DNA of 64,000 bases from Pelargonium tetragonum (GCA_036897445.1 JAYMTL010000021.1:62001-126000); one strand, 5' to 3'; positions 1 through 13,449 are shown, counted from the stretch's first letter. The notes: generated by a model from the letters alone, not told the origin. Translations and numbers: made by a program.

Positions 1-423
1 ATGAGCACAGGATTTCAAAAAAAATATGGTAATGCTTAACTGTCCTACTCTTGTAATCTTGTAAGATAATATTCGTAAATACCTAAACAAGAATAAAAAT
101 AGATCTGTCCTACACTTATTTTCTTAGTTATATTACACTTGTATTTACTTTTTTAGCTTTTATTACTAGGAAAACAGAACACTAATTAACTGTGAGGTCT
201 GGTTTAGCTTCCTTTATATTGAATAGTAAAAATTTCTTCCTGCTTTCTTCTAACTAAAGTCTGTTTTTAAAGAATGCGGAACCTAGGGATAGCCCAAGGA
301 AAATGCCTAGTTATCTCAAGCGCTTCCTTTTTATATAGTTCATAAAAATCAAATTAGTTTCAGGAAATAAGGATACCTGTTCTTTACTGGATTTCCTAAT
401 AATTTTATTCCCCAAACCTGTAC

Positions 424-487
424 AAGTAAGACAAAAACTATAACTCCTTCGGTTAACAGTTGGACCACTCTATTATGAGCTTTTGAC
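424..487 (-). pseudogene. trnN-GUU: decayed plastid-type trnN-GUU
   Basis: On the minus strand this follows the plastid-type tRNA-Asn seen in many angiosperm mitochondria. Read on the plus strand, the anticodon arm CGGTTAACAG is unchanged (anticodon GUU at 455-457). It is followed by a D-arm region matching ACCGCTCTACCACTGAGCTACTGA with a few changes, mostly C to T, and one base lost. The acceptor/T-arm side begins AAGTAAGA, close to AAGTAGGA, but the T loop is badly changed. The D and T stems no longer pair well, so it should not be functional. The excess of CC-to-TT change in GC pairs fits AT-ward drift. There are no neighbouring plastid genes, so only the tRNA patch is left. The identity rests on recalled sequence, but the match spans almost the full gene. 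Confidence 0.68.
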
Positions 488-3108
488 AATAATATATTTA
501 ATTTACTACATCAATACTTTGTTCGTGTGAAGTATGGACTACCTATTCTATTTAACTATCTTAGTCTAAATACCGGAACACTAGAATTTGCTATACACTA
601 TAAATAACAGAGTTCCCTAAAACTTGCCTAACCTAAAAAAGGGGAATCCTTTGGTCTGGAAATCACAAGATTCCCATATAAATCGTATTGCTCATCGGAT
701 TTTATAAAGGCCCTTATTTTCTATTCCTCTAGTTTCAGAATTTAGTTTGAAATACAAGCTTTCCAATGCTTCTTGCTCGGGTTGCCGGCAACTTTAAAAA
801 AACAACTTAACTACTTAATAAACGAGTAACCTTCCTTATTCTAAGTTATACTTATACTATACATGTATGCCCTATTTCTTCTTATTATAGGAATCTCCGT
901 ACTACAGAACAAGGCAAGTAGTAGATAGAAAGGAACTCAATTTGATGGAAATACTACAAATCGAAAAGAAGAGTTAAGAAACAACCTGAGTCTATTAAGC
1001 GATTACAAGGTTTCTCATAATACTAGTAGAAGTTTTTTGCCTTTATTTAGAATCCTACTATACTTATGTCAAGTACTCAGTAGCACAATTAAGGACAAGC
1101 AAAGTAGTACAGGGTAAAAAGACTAGAATCCCTCGTACGTAGCATTAACGAAGCCCTGCTATTTCTTAATCTTCTCCGATTAAGGAAGTCCTTTTTTGTC
1201 AAGTTGGGGCTGTGCAGTTACATTCTATATAGTATTTAAAGAAATTCTTATCTAAAATCTTGACCAAGCTCTCTTTTGGACTAGGAATTTCTATCCAAAA
1301 GCCCTAAAACTACACGGAACGGAGTCTAGTACAAGAAGGTAATTCCTAATTTAAGCCTAACACCAAAACCAATGTAGAAATGCCCGTAAGTTTAACTTAT
1401 CTAACTCGCTCTAGCTCTAGAAAAGTAATTATAATGAGGTTCCATCAAGGGCCCTTCTGTAAAGTAAACAAAACCTACCCTTACCTATATAAGTAGAGTT
1501 TCAGAAAGGCTAAACTGTACAAGTATTTTCTAGGAACCGGAAACCTCTTATTCATGTTCATGAAGAATAGAGTGTTCAGCTCCCTTTTTGTTTAATACAA
1601 CTCTTCAGATTGCTAGACCCTTAACCTGGAAATTCTAAAAGGAAAATCCACTAACCACTAACAATGTGCGATTCCTTAAAAAGTGTAAAAACTCTTTGCG
1701 TATCTTCGTATTATTGCGAATTTCTACAAACAAAAATGGAAATAATTATTCTAAGAGCTCCAAACCTAGGTAATAAAAGTGGAGTCCCATAAAGTTTTTT
1801 GGTAAAGCTAGACTCTTGTTGAACGGGCTTCCGCTTTAGGCGTCTATTATTTTTAGTAATAAGGCATAGGAAATTCGTAGTTATTGAATTTTTTGAGTGT
1901 AAAACAGGTAAATAAAAAGTAGAAAGCTAAAAATGGGGCGAGTCTTGTCTATATTAGGATCTTGTATTATATTACTAGGCCTCGATAGGACCTTTAAACC
2001 TATTAGTTATTTGAAAGACTTTTGTTCTATCTTTAGACTACTACCCTCTGGAAAGGGCCCTTAGTGTGTATACTACAAGGAGGATTTCCGCTCTAGAATG
2101 CGCGATATTGCATACCCCAGGAGTAAGGAGTGAACCTACCCTTTTTGATCAAAGGAAAAAGCTTTGGCAGGTTCTATAGCTAGCGGAGCAAATTAATACT
2201 ACGGATAAAGGCCAAAACAAGAGCCTCGTATGGAACAGAAAGCACACTTACCGGGATAAATACAAGAACTGTAGACTAAAGTAAAAACACTATCATAGGA
2301 TCCACTTCTGTACTTTTTTACTATATTACCTAGCCCCCCTATTTTTTTTAGCAACTGCACAAGCTCTAATTTTAGGGAAGCATCCTACAAGAATATTTAG
2401 AATATCTAACAAAAAAATTTATACAAAAGTGACAGAAAATTTCTTTAATATAATATAATTTATGTCTTTCACTTTATTTTAAGGAAGTTTTCTTACGGCT
2501 AAGCTTCTTCTCTAGGCAGTACTCTTTTCTGGATAAGTCTTTTTTTAAGAATACTGTCCTAAAATCTCAACCCCTTATCGATAACCTAGAGTACGTAACT
2601 TTTTGGCTTGCTGCCCAGAGACTGAAATTCTATAAGTCTCTTTGCTCTATCTAATATAAAAGAAAAAGTCTAATGCTATAATATCCCCTATTTCTATATT
2701 CAATTTTAAACAGAATCGCCGGGAATAAAGACCCACTTCTCGAATTAAGCTAGAACATATAAAAAATGATAAGGATACTCTGAATAAGGGCGTAAACACA
2801 GTCAATATATATACCAAAGAAAAGCCTGTCTGGAATTTATGAAAAAGAATAGGTCCTTGACAAATGAAAAAGGGAACTGCTTTGTACTTTTCGAATCGAA
2901 GAGATTAATGAGATTCTAACACGGGCTAAGAAGCTCTGTATAGACGCCGTTTCAACTTAGATAGTTTTTTAGTTGCACCAGCTGTCTATGCACTTTAATG
3001 TTACGAAAACTTTATTTTCAAAAGAGACTTGGGTAAAAGAAACTTAGAATTCCTTTTTCTAGATTTCGTTATCTAATTTAAAGATTTTTGTTATAACTAA
3101 ATTACTTA

Positions 3109-3131
3109 CTTTTGTAAAGTCTTTACAAAAG
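3109..3131. repeat. perfect 23-nt palindrome
   Basis: CTTTTGTAAAG and CTTTACAAAAG are exact reverse complements around a single central T. As RNA it would need to open a few inner pairs to form a hairpin. No gene is adjacent, so a role in transcript ends cannot be claimed. Confidence 0.6.
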
Positions 3132-4378
3132 GGCTTGTTAAACAAAAAGGACGCTAAATCTAAGATTTACTATAACAGGTACAGGAGTCGCTTAACATTG
3201 TTGTATCTTTACTTAGCAAAAATTCTAATCTTAGAGAAAGTCTAAAAAGTCCTACCTATGTCATTCATATTTTTTAGGTTTCGGTTACAGGCTAAAGAGA
3301 AGTGTATTGAAAAGGAAATCGTGTAATAGAGGTGCTTATAGCGGAAATTTCTGCATATACAAATGTAAAACTTCACGTAAGTGTATTTGGATCTGGATAA
3401 AGGGAGTCCTCATACTCAACAATGGATCAAGTTCTTTGGATTATTCAATTCTTTCTGAGGTATGGCCGCTTTTCTAGGCCCCACTTTTAGGGTACTACTT
3501 AGCTCAAGTTGATACATGCATTTTTCTCCTTTATGGCACTTACAGAATATCCAAACTCTGATGTAGATTATTCCCTTTTCAATTAAGATTTTTGCAGGGT
3601 TTTTGTCAAAAGGGACCCCTGTTTAACTTACGAAAGGGTGCCTCCCCTCAAGAATTCCTTGTTAAAGGTTTTGAACCCTAAAGTTCCTAGTAAAAAACCT
3701 CTTTAGAACTGGATTTACAACTAAAAAAAGGAATGGTATAAAAGTCAAAGTAAAATAGACTCTTTTAGCCAAAATCAAATTTAAAGTAAGAAACCTTTCT
3801 TAAATTTAAGTGCTCCATCTACAGTATCTAGTATCGAAGGATTGAGTGTCAGTATATCGTATTAAAGGGGCGTCTCTATCTAATGTTCTAGTAAATCCTT
3901 CCTGTTGTACTTTATTATATTAATATTACAGGTTTAGGTAAAAGGATCTCCCTTTGAAGCTAGGTATACTTTTTATTCATAGTTTATAATTCCGGGAACT
4001 TCCTAGCGAGAAAGACTCTAAATCAGCCATTTTTATAAGGAAAAGCCTATCATGGGGGGTATTTCAAACTTCTTTCATTCAGAGTGGATCCACTGGAGGT
4101 AGACAGTCATTTTTATAAAAATGTAAGAGGGTTCTATAATCTATAACTCGTAGTATAAAAAATAGGGACACTGGAACTCTATTCCTACTATGAATTATCT
4201 ATAGCCTAGCTAGTATAATACGAGTCCTTTTGTAGAAAACTTAGAACTTTTTTACTTGCTTCGAACACTTATATTCGACTCTCAAAGGAGCTCAATTAAT
4301 ACTAGTTCATATGATATATTACAACAACACAATAATTGTAAGCAATAAAAAGGGAATATACGTTGCCCCATGTCATAG

Positions 4379-4397
4379 GAAACCCACTATGGGTTTC
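4379..4397. repeat. hairpin, 8-bp perfect stem
   Basis: GAAACCCA and TGGGTTTC pair perfectly around the loop CTA. It lies in the gene-free matrix. Its function is unknown. Confidence 0.55.
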
Positions 4398-6706
4398 TCT
4401 TAACTAATAAAGATTGGGATTCTTTACGAACAATTTTTATTGTAGCTGGAGAATCGAAGCTAGCATCTAAGTCTTTTCCTTCTCTAAAAAGAGACAAACT
4501 TGAATTTTATTAAGAATTATAAAGAAACTTATTCCATACTTTGCTTTAGGACTATAATTACATAGGTATTACCAGAAGCTCTACCCGATAGAGGATAATA
4601 CAAAAAAAGGAAGCTATATATTGGGAATCCTTGTGAGTAAAACAATCTAAGAACAACTTAGAAAGTATACCCTATTCTGGATAGGAAAGTAAATCGATTA
4701 AGAGAGCATCAGCACCCCCTTTAGTTATTCACTAGACCAACGCGCTATGCGTCAATTCTATAATAAACCCTTTACAGGGTGCTTTGTAAAAGGAAGCGCT
4801 CCTGTGTCTAAGACCCTAACTCCTAACATAAATTGAGCAAGCAACACCCACCCTTCTTTTATTTACTAAATGATTAGCTTTAGGCCTTCTTGCTAACTAG
4901 ATAACCTGACAACAATAGGAAAATCCACTTACCTCCTTAGTTATACAAAACATAAAGTTTTTACCGGAAACGGATTTTTTTGGCTTAACTTTCCCTGCTG
5001 TCTTTCTAAAATGAAAGTAAGAAAGCATTTCTAGTTGATTAAATGTATTAATGTATTCTTGCTCGTTACTTGCTTTTGTAAGACCTTATTTCATACTCTT
5101 CTGCATACTACTTACACTTTTCAAAGGAGTTTATGTAGGAGATCTGGGGCTATGCTATATGACAAAGGCATAAAAAAGCTATAGGGTGTGCCATTAGAAT
5201 GATAATTAAGTCGATCGAAATTTTACATGAGTAGCTCGGAAGCCTGCCGTAGATAAAGGTATAAGATTTTAAAGGGCCTAGGTCTCTCGCGCAGCATCTA
5301 GAGTAACCCAAAATTTTAAGGGTCTGATACATTTCATATGTATATAAAGCAAACCTCTTTTCTCGCATAAATGTTTTGAGTTGAGCGTGACTGCGCTTGG
5401 GTTAGGAGTTAACTGCAAAAAATCTTCGAAATTTCCTATTAATGCTAATACAGAACTCAAAGACTTTATTTACTTAGACATAAGAGGGCTTCCTAAAAGT
5501 TCTAGTATTTCCTTGGGGCCTTTTCAGCCGAGAACGATTTCTTATATTCTCCTGCTAAGGCAACAAAGTGCTAAAATAGAAAAAGTAAGTCAGGCAGAGT
5601 CCCGTCATTAGTTACTCTATATATCATATATCGAGAAAGATTTGGATTAGTTTTTATAGGACACGCTTGGAATTTTTTACTCCTCTTATCAGGCTTTCCC
5701 TCAACTTTTCATTTTAAACAGGGTGGAGAAGATAAGACTATAGAAATTGAATATCAAGAGTTCCTACTATTAAGTCTTTTTTAACTGCCAATTCCATAGC
5801 ATACCCAACCTTCCTCTATATTATATTGTGTACCCAATTTAATCGCACACCTAGGGGTCTTTGTCGAGGCAATATTCGCTTGACAAAAGTGCGGAAGGCT
5901 CGGGCGGTTCTATATAATTGTACTTTTCCTGGGTTCACACTAGAAGTATTTGCGTTATAGGGTTTTTAATGTAACTGTGAGTTCCTCTCTTGTAAAAGAA
6001 AGGAAAATGAAAAATCTATGCTCCATCCTTTAAAATCTCGTTCTAGAAGAATCTAGTGCAATTAGGCTCTCTATTGAAAAAAATCTCTTTTTCTTATAAT
6101 ATAAAAAAAGAGTCCCTTTTTAGGAGTACTTTTAAAAGTGAGTCTATCTTAAGTAAGTTATACTAGGATTTTAGTCTTTATTCTTTATGGAATTTTGGAG
6201 TAAACTCTTGCTCTTTCCAATAGAACTCCCAAATACGCGGTTTAGTTAGTACAAAAAAGAGGCTTAGTTTAATGAGATAAGGAATTTTCGGAATTTAAGT
6301 ACTCCAGATACCAGATATAAGAGATCGAAAATCGAGATATAATATAAGAAAGATTTTACAGCGTAGTATAGACTTAAAAAGTCTTGTAGGTTGAGGAAAT
6401 TCCTTATGCGGATGTAGTCCACGGGATACCTTTATTTTCGTTACAACCCTCAGCTCACTATTTCACTAGGTTTGAGAGCATTTCACACGAGGTACCCTTT
6501 ATAATTAAAGTTCAGGATAAACTCTACTCATTGTAAAAAAAGTCACTATTCCTATATAAGAGTCTGTTAGTCAGTAGAATAAAAGAGCTTAGATAAGGTA
6601 ATATTCTCAGTGACTCTATACTATAAGTCAGTTAATATAAGTTAAGAGGTGAAACCTTTAGAGATTGTGTCTATTAACTGATTACAAGTTTACAAGTACG
6701 TCAATA

Positions 6707-6749
6707 GTCAAAAGGCGACGAAGTCGTAGGTTCAAATCTTCGCGCTTGA
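6707..6749 (+). pseudogene. tRNA 3' fragment, trnW- or trnY-like
   Basis: GTCGTAGGTTCAAATC is identical to the T-arm region of plastid-type tRNA-Trp as I recall it, and CAAAAGGCGA upstream resembles its anticodon 3' side (CAAAACCCGA). The same piece also recalls mitochondrial tRNA-Tyr (GGTCAAAAGCGA near its D arm). No 5' half is visible. The T stem has lost its outer pairs. The stretch can instead fold as a hairpin GCGACGAAG/CTTCGCGC with one bulged base. It lies at the left edge of the GC-richer island 6.7-8.0 kb. It is probably a tRNA relic; the amino acid is unsure. Confidence 0.35.
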
Positions 6750-6752
6750 TAT

Positions 6753-7629
6753 TCTCTTTTTGGAATTGACCACTCCCAATAGAGGTCTCAAGTCCCTTAA
6801 TCTTCATCTTCCCTACTCTTTGCCTGATATCTCTCTTCTTTAGGTGTGGAATCTTTAATCTAGTAGCATTCGAAACTCCCTATAGTTGGTTGAACTCTTT
6901 CTTGAAATCTGGAAGCACTTTCATCCGAGAATCTCTCCTGGAAATAGCAATGACTTTCCTTGCTCGGAGTGGGTGCGAACAGAAACAGATTACCAACTTA
7001 CTAGAAAGATTTTAGCAGAAAGGAATGAATCTTTGATCCGCATCCTCTTGCTTGAAATATCCCCTATTCAATCACTTGAAGCCGAGACCTCTCTCTTGAA
7101 ATGAAATTTTCTCGCTTGGCGCAAGTGGTGACTATAAAGCCTTAGATCACTCCTTTAAAGATAGACTCTTCGATCACCTTAGCATAGCAATAATTCCTCT
7201 TTGATCACTTCTCTTCTCTCCATTTGTTGGATAAGGCTTCCCTTGGAAAACTCCTTGCTTATCTAAAGTGGAACAGAAACTCTTTCCTATAGCATCGAGC
7301 GCTTTTTAGCAGCTACACCTCTTAGACTCTGTTCTGGTTTTTAGTCTAATGGATTGGAATCAAGTTCATCCTCAACTCTTTGCGCCAAAGTCAACTCTTT
7401 TGGCAAGGAGATAAGAGTTAGATATCTGCCTGTTTAGGTGTCTTCAGTTCAAGGTTTCTGTATCTGATCTCGGGTTAATGCCAACATCTCGTGGGATTTC
7501 TAGCTACAAAGTGTCGTCTGTACGGAAGACCTCTGCTTCAAGGGTATCCTGAGATTCGAAGGAGAGACAGCCTCCTCAATTTCCTCTGATCGCGATAGAG
7601 CCTTTTTCGTGAAACAAAAGAGATAAGTG
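6753..7629. other. GC-richer spacer island
   Basis: Base composition rises clearly above the flanks. The plus strand is rich in CTT/TCT words and the texture is that of ordinary angiosperm mitochondrial spacer. Stops are sparser than in the matrix, so several frames stay open for 50-75 codons on both strands, for example plus 6886-7104 from a TTG. I recognise no domain in them. The minus strand from about 7440 to 7600 keeps protein-like wording and may be part of the same old coding piece as 7630-7947. Confidence 0.5.
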
Positions 7630-7947
7630 TCAAAGCTTATCGAAGACAAACCTCCAAAGCTCAGGAGTCAGGTCATTCTTGCATACAATAGTGTCCAAAA
7701 GTCTCTTTGCTTTGAAAAGGCAAGGGTAGCTATCGAGAGCGGATAGTCCCGAAAGCGAAATACAGACGACCCATGTTATACATGAAATTGAGCAGCAAAG
7801 GTTGTAGTCTCTCTTTGTTGCTGAGGTTTTTCTCGCCCTGATATATGAGAAGATCAAGTGGCCTGGGTTTGTCCTCCAACAAGCTAAAGTTAGACTCTGG
7901 AGACTAACAACTTCTTGAGACTGCTCGTCAAAATAAGGAGATGTCGG
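7630..7947 (-). pseudogene. open reading frame relic of unknown origin
   Basis: A minus-strand frame stays open for 105 codons and ends in TGA, longer than any frame with a normal start in this window. No ATG occurs in it; the first in-frame near-start codon is TTG at 7855-7857. The composition is protein-like: W, C, D, E, K and R are well represented, and it ends in a hydrophilic LTPELWRFVFDKL. It includes a short hydrophobic stretch (about residues 50-63) rich in I, V, S, C and L, too short and polar to call a membrane segment with confidence. It lies in the GC-richer island, unlike the AT-rich matrix around it. I do not recognise the family. It could be a piece of nuclear DNA, of a mobile element, or a chance frame in a stop-poor island. 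It looks broken, with perhaps one or two breaks. Confidence 0.3.
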
Positions 7948-7973
7948 TTAACAGCTAGTAAAATCCCTAGAAA

Positions 7974-7990
7974 ACGGGTTCGACTCCTGT
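7974..7990 (+). other. isolated T-arm-like hairpin
   Basis: ACGGG, loop TTCGACT, CCTGT forms a full 5-bp tRNA T arm with one G-T pair and a canonical TTCRANT-type loop. Upstream, CTAG/CTAG can pair around TAAAATCC, but that loop lacks a normal U33 and anticodon layout. On the opposite strand 7945-7954 shares GGTTAACAGC with trnN. This is either the end of a tRNA relic or chance. Confidence 0.22.
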
Positions 7991-8058
7991 TCTTTCCTTG
8001 GTTTTGTAGTGATTTTGAGATTTAATAATACCCAACATAAAATTTCCTTTCTACTTTT

Positions 8059-8078
8059 TTAAGGAGCATCCCTTAAAG
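8059..8078. repeat. hairpin, 7-bp perfect stem
   Basis: TTTAAGG and CCTTAAA pair around a 6-nt loop, AGCATC, with one more T-G pair outside. It lies just downstream of the GC-richer island and its T-arm-like piece, in AT-rich matrix. Confidence 0.45.
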
Positions 8079-11000
8079 TCTTGAATATCCCCGTACAAAA
8101 CTATTCCTTATCTTTAACTTTCAATTACTATACAGCTACTCGCTTACAATACCCATTGTTCAGAGAATTTTCCTTTAACTTATACGCCCCTTAAATTTTC
8201 AAATATTAAAATAGAATTTGACTTAGGCCAGTAATCTCTTGAGGGACTGCTCTGCAATATAATAATATCACACAACTACCTATTAGCTAGAATTGGAAAG
8301 AAGTTTAAGGAATCCATATGTCTTAGCTAAGTATAAAGGAGTTCTTGAATTCTATACTAAAACTATTGGAATGAAAATTGAATAGCTATCCTTATGCGGT
8401 TGAACTAGCAAAGCATATAAATATTCTTTTGAGAATTCTGGATTTAGGAATTTTTCGCTTAATAAAATAAGTTGACTTTAAAGGACCCCCTTTTTGGCTG
8501 AAATACAGGAAAGAAGCCAGGTTCCGGTGCGGGCAGAGTATTCACTAAGTCTTATTAAAATTACCGGTAAACCCTTTCTATATTAGATCTTTCTTGTATC
8601 ACAGACACACCTGAATATCACCTTTTTATCTTTAAAATAGACTTTAACAGGCCCTTTGTGTTGTGACAGATAGAAAAGTCTTAGCGATGCATGGCACTTC
8701 GCAAAAGAAAAGAAATAAGTAGCTCTAAAGGGCCTCACCTGTTCAACTCTAACAGATAAGGGGATACAAATTTCCTGAATTAGCATACCCAGTAATGGAT
8801 ACAAAAGAGTAAGATAAATCAAAACCGTAAAAAACTTTCGTTATTTTTATTATTTACTGACGACTAAAGATAGTAAAAGTACAAAAATGAAATAGCGGGG
8901 TCTTAGGGAACCTTTCTTAGCAGCGCTGTATAGTTAGAATTCTCTTAAATTCCCCAATCCTTTTTGACTAGGATTAATTGATTCAGTTCCCCTTTTAGAT
9001 CAAAAAGTGAAAGACAACTGAAACGGGGTCCGACCCTTTATAAGTATTTGTTGGTTTAGTCCTAATCTCACAAATACCTATTACTTGCTTATAATTTGTT
9101 AAAAAAATCTAACCCTTTATCTGACAGGGGTACTTACTAGTTTGGCTGTGTAAGTTTTTGAGTCTTTATAAGCTGGAGCCTTTTTTATTGAGAGGAGGCT
9201 TACCCAAGTCAAATTAAAATAAGCTTTTTTGAGTATTCCTTGTATATAAGAGTTCTTTTAACCGCGTGGAATTTCCCTATAATTACTAAATCTCTTGCAG
9301 AAAGTGGAAACCCCAAAGAAGAGAGAAAATCCGAAATTTACAATGGTACACATTTTAGCTCAAGTATTATTTTCATGAAAGTATCTTGACGGGGGTTTTG
9401 GAAAAAAAAAGACCCCATCTAACTAAGAATTTGTGGCGCTCACTGGAAGGTGCGGGGTTTATGCCTCTCGTCTTCTTCTGACACCCACTGTTTTGACTCC
9501 CTTTAAATGTTGTTATATTATGTTTAGCCCCAGACTAACTTACCCGTATTGGAAATACGTTTCACTCCCTGCTCAAGAGCCGGAGCTTAGAATTTTTATA
9601 CCGTTGTAGAAGTACATCGTGCTCTGCAATAGCTTGCTCAGGAATATCTCATAGACTGGAGGAAAATAAAATGACAAGTCTCTTGTATCTAAACGAAATT
9701 TGATCCTAAATCCCTGGTATAAAGTCTCTCCTAAAAGGGTCTTGAACTGAACTTAGATTCCTATTAAATTTACTAAATTTCAAAAGGGAAGTACTCGGAG
9801 CTTTATAAAGAGAATTAAAGTCTAACCAAAACTAAAAGGATACCCTTTTAAGGAACTTGGAGAATACAAAAGGAAATTATAAAGAATGGCCCACCAAACT
9901 ACATATGAAATTCTTTCCTAAACTTGTTTTGTAACTTAAAGCGGGTCTTCTAGTAAAATTCCTGAGAGCCTCGCAATTTGTTACCGAGGGGACTTTTTAT
10001 CTAGATAACATTCAGTAAGCAAAAACCAAGCTTGCACGGATTCTTTCCAGAGCTTAAATCTTGTCTCCAAGGAATTCGGATTTTTATAGCGAGGATCCTC
10101 TTGCTAATAGCGGAGGGTGCTTTGCTAGAGATTAAAACCTCGTTAAGAACTCGTTTGCAAGTAAATTATAATAAGAACTTAAAAGTACCCTAGCACTTGT
10201 GAGCCCCCAGATTAAAATATATGAAAGGGACTTTCCTTCAAAGCTTTAACAACACGGGATACTTTTAACTACTACTAAATTCCCCGAACTACTTATTTAG
10301 ACTCTTCTTTCTGACGTAGGTGTATAGGCAAGCTTTCTTAAGTCGGGTACCCGCTGTATAGTATGGACCAGACTCTAGAACTTGTAATCCTCCAAAGTTT
10401 AGGAAACTTAATATTAAAGACTAAGTAGAATTCGGGATAACAAAAAGTTAGTACAAAATCTCTTTAGGAGCACCTTAAACTTTGAGCTCAAAGAGTTATA
10501 GATATTGAACCTCGGATTCTTTACTCATACTGAACCGACAAAAACGAGTTCTAGGATATTCTTGTTTATAGTCCTTGTCATAACTTTAGTATGTCCCTTC
10601 TTTTTGTGTAAGGACTCTCTTGTAATAGCAGAAAGGGACAAATTCCCGGGATTTAAAAAGACTTAGAGTTTGTATATGATATGAAGACTTGGGACTGAAC
10701 AACTTATAAAAACTCGTAAACCAACAGACTAAATTTAGTTAAAAAGCAAGGATTCTATAAAAAAGGAATTCTTAGTTTCATTGAAGTTTGGTACTTGACT
10801 GCATCTCGTTTTAGAAAAACCGGAGTTTATTAGGAGATACTCTTAAGTATGGCATCGGTATAAAGTTCAGGCAGACTCATATTAACAATAATTGACTTAA
10901 GCTTTTTCCCTTTTTCTGAAGTGATACGCGGTATTCCGGCTATTAATCTGGAGCTCCTTATGTAATGTAAACTTTTTAGTAAAGTACAGTACCTTGATTT

Positions 11001-13420
11001 ATATGTTGTTTGCAATACTTAACTCTTTTTTACTTGAGCGGGACGATATAAGGAGGATGAGGAATCCTATTTAGAAAGATAAGGCTTGTCTATAGACATT
11101 ATCCAACCCTGGTGAATACTTTAATATTAATAAAAAATTGACCTCATTAGAACAAAAATTCCGAACACTAGTAGCCTACACTGGCTTAGGAAACAAAAAC
11201 CCAATTTCATTGATTACCAAGTATTAGAAAGGGTTTTGGTAAACGGTTATTTGCTCCCAAGAGGATTCGTAGGGAAGCTTAAGGATTAGGTACAACGTTG
11301 TTGAAAAGCGCGGATAAGAGACTAATTGAAATAAGCATCCCTATGCTGTCCTATACTGTTTATATTCTTACTCGCAATTCCTTATAGGCAATACAATAAG
11401 CGGGGGTTACTCCTTGAAAAAGGGGTTACTTAGAAATATTATGATATTAAATATTAGAAACCAAATTCCTTACTGGAAGATTTTTTTAAGGGCTTTTTGA
11501 GTATAACTCCGGACAAAACAACGGCAATCGCTTAACTAAGAAGAGAACTCTAGAGGTATGTAACAAGTAAAAGACTTAAAGTTAAAGAGAGTTCCGTATA
11601 GAAACCCCTATAACAGGTTTTTTCTATTTTACATTATCTATACAAGAAAAACTTCCAACAAATTCCTTTTGCACCTTCAGGAACTAGAAATTTAGAGAAA
11701 CCGATGTTAGGTATTAGGAAGTTTTTATTAAATTTAGTAAAAAAGTTAAGGAACTCCTATTTGTCTGACAGCCCCCATTAGGAATAAGGCACTCCTAACC
11801 TAAGGTGTCTAGGCTTAAAAAAACCTTTCAAATTTTGTTCACTTTCATTTCATGAAAACGGGAATTTGGTGAATATCTATTGACTAACACTTTTTATCTT
11901 CTGGAATATAGCAAACCCTATTTCAATAATTATAGAATTTTCTAGGGGAATCCCTTAGTTTGAGGCTTACATATTTTAACTTTTAAGAGGAAGACCCCGA
12001 TAATTAGTATTACAGTTAGATATAGGTTTATCTTATAAATAATTCAGAGGATCCCTTGGGTAAACGGGCCTAGAGGCTTTATCTTTCTCCTACTATATCA
12101 ATCAAGGAAATTTCTTAGAAAAGTACAGCACGGATTCCTTAAACTTAAAATTTTATGCATCATTAAAACTTGTTGGGTGCCTCTTTGATATGTGGTTATA
12201 GATATTGCAAGCCTTCTTTCTTATCAAAGGGTAATTAAAAGAATAGGAATAACCAGCCTCCCGCTTAGGAGTACAACAAAAAAGATATTCTCCCCCTTTC
12301 CTTCGTCCCGTAACAGGCAGCCTGTATAGACTTATGCAATATTATAAAAAATTTTTGGTTATTGCGCCGTTGAAAACAAAAGTTCCAGTCTCTAGACTTC
12401 CCCGCGAATAAATTTATGTGAGGAAAACTCGGACACCAGATTCTTAATAGATGGATTTTATACTAACAGATGAAAAAGGATTTTAATAAAGAAATTTTTC
12501 TAACTTTAGATTTTTAAGGTTCGTTTACAATAAATATAGAAATACTTATACTTTGGTTTGGAAGCATTACACTTGTACAACGAGCAGAGTACGCAAATAA
12601 AAACTAGAAAGAAAAATCTTCAATTGAATGAACTCTGTTCTATTCCAAATCTTCATTTCCGAATTCGGAACTTCTAATCCATTTTTACGCAAATTCTTAA
12701 GTATAGCTCTTGGACATGCAACACTTTTGGCTTTCTGCTAAGCTAAGTATTACTTAATCTTTCTGTCTTAATAGCTCCTGATTTAGACTTCCATTTATGA
12801 GGTATCAGACTTAGTAAAGTAAAGGCTCCCTTAAATGTTTAAGATAATATATATAAGTTGCATAATACTAATGAAAGCTTGTACAAATTGGAGAAATGGA
12901 TGGAGGGAAAAATCATACATAAACATAAGTGGGTCCTAACTTGAGTTATAATGCACGAAAAGGCCTTAGACCTTAAAGTAAGTTTTATAATATTAACCTC
13001 TTTATCCTTTTTACAGGTTCCCGCTTCGAATAAATTCTAAATATAACTATCTAGGGGCTTGTTGTAACTTTATATTCTTCATCTCTAAGGAATCCTTTTG
13101 TTAGGTATATGGGGTATAATATAAAAGGCCCGTTGTAAATAAATGTTTCTTTACTTTAGTAGCAATCCATTTTCTTTTCATAAGCAGGCTCAACCTACCC
13201 TAAATCTAAATGAAGGGACGCACTAGACTTTAAAACTTGCTTGCAGCAGTATCCAGGACTCTAAAACTCTTATAAGGACCTTAATTCCGCTTGGGGTACT
13301 AGAATTTAGTAAGCAAGACAGAACATAGAGACTTCTTTTAGACTTGCTATTTGCTTCTAAACGGACCCTTTCCCTTACATTTCTTAGAGCTACACTTATT
13401 ATACCTATCTTAGCTGTACC

Positions 13421-13449
13421 CGGGTTTTAACTACACGACTAAAAACCCG
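13421..13449. repeat. inverted repeat, 8-bp arms
   Basis: CGGGTTTT and AAAACCCG are perfect reverse complements, separated by 13 nt. The arms combine the G/C word and poly-T/A type that is common across the matrix. No gene is adjacent. Confidence 0.5.

Larger units (their letters stand above)
488..6706. other. AT-rich matrix without a recognisable gene
   Basis: Stops occur every few codons in all six frames. The few open frames of 60-76 codons (for example plus 5381-5611 from a TTG) have no recognisable domain. Small inverted repeats at 3109-3131 and 4379-4397 are listed separately. Short G/C words such as AAAGGGACCCC (near 3611) and GGGGAATCC (near 641) recur. I see no rRNA, intron core, plastid gene or transposon end. 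The first 423 bases are of the same kind. Confidence 0.6.

Noticed and set aside
450-7954. A second trnN relic at 7945-7954, from GGTTAACAGC
   Set aside because: Ten bases match but the surrounding arms do not, unlike the copy at 424-487.
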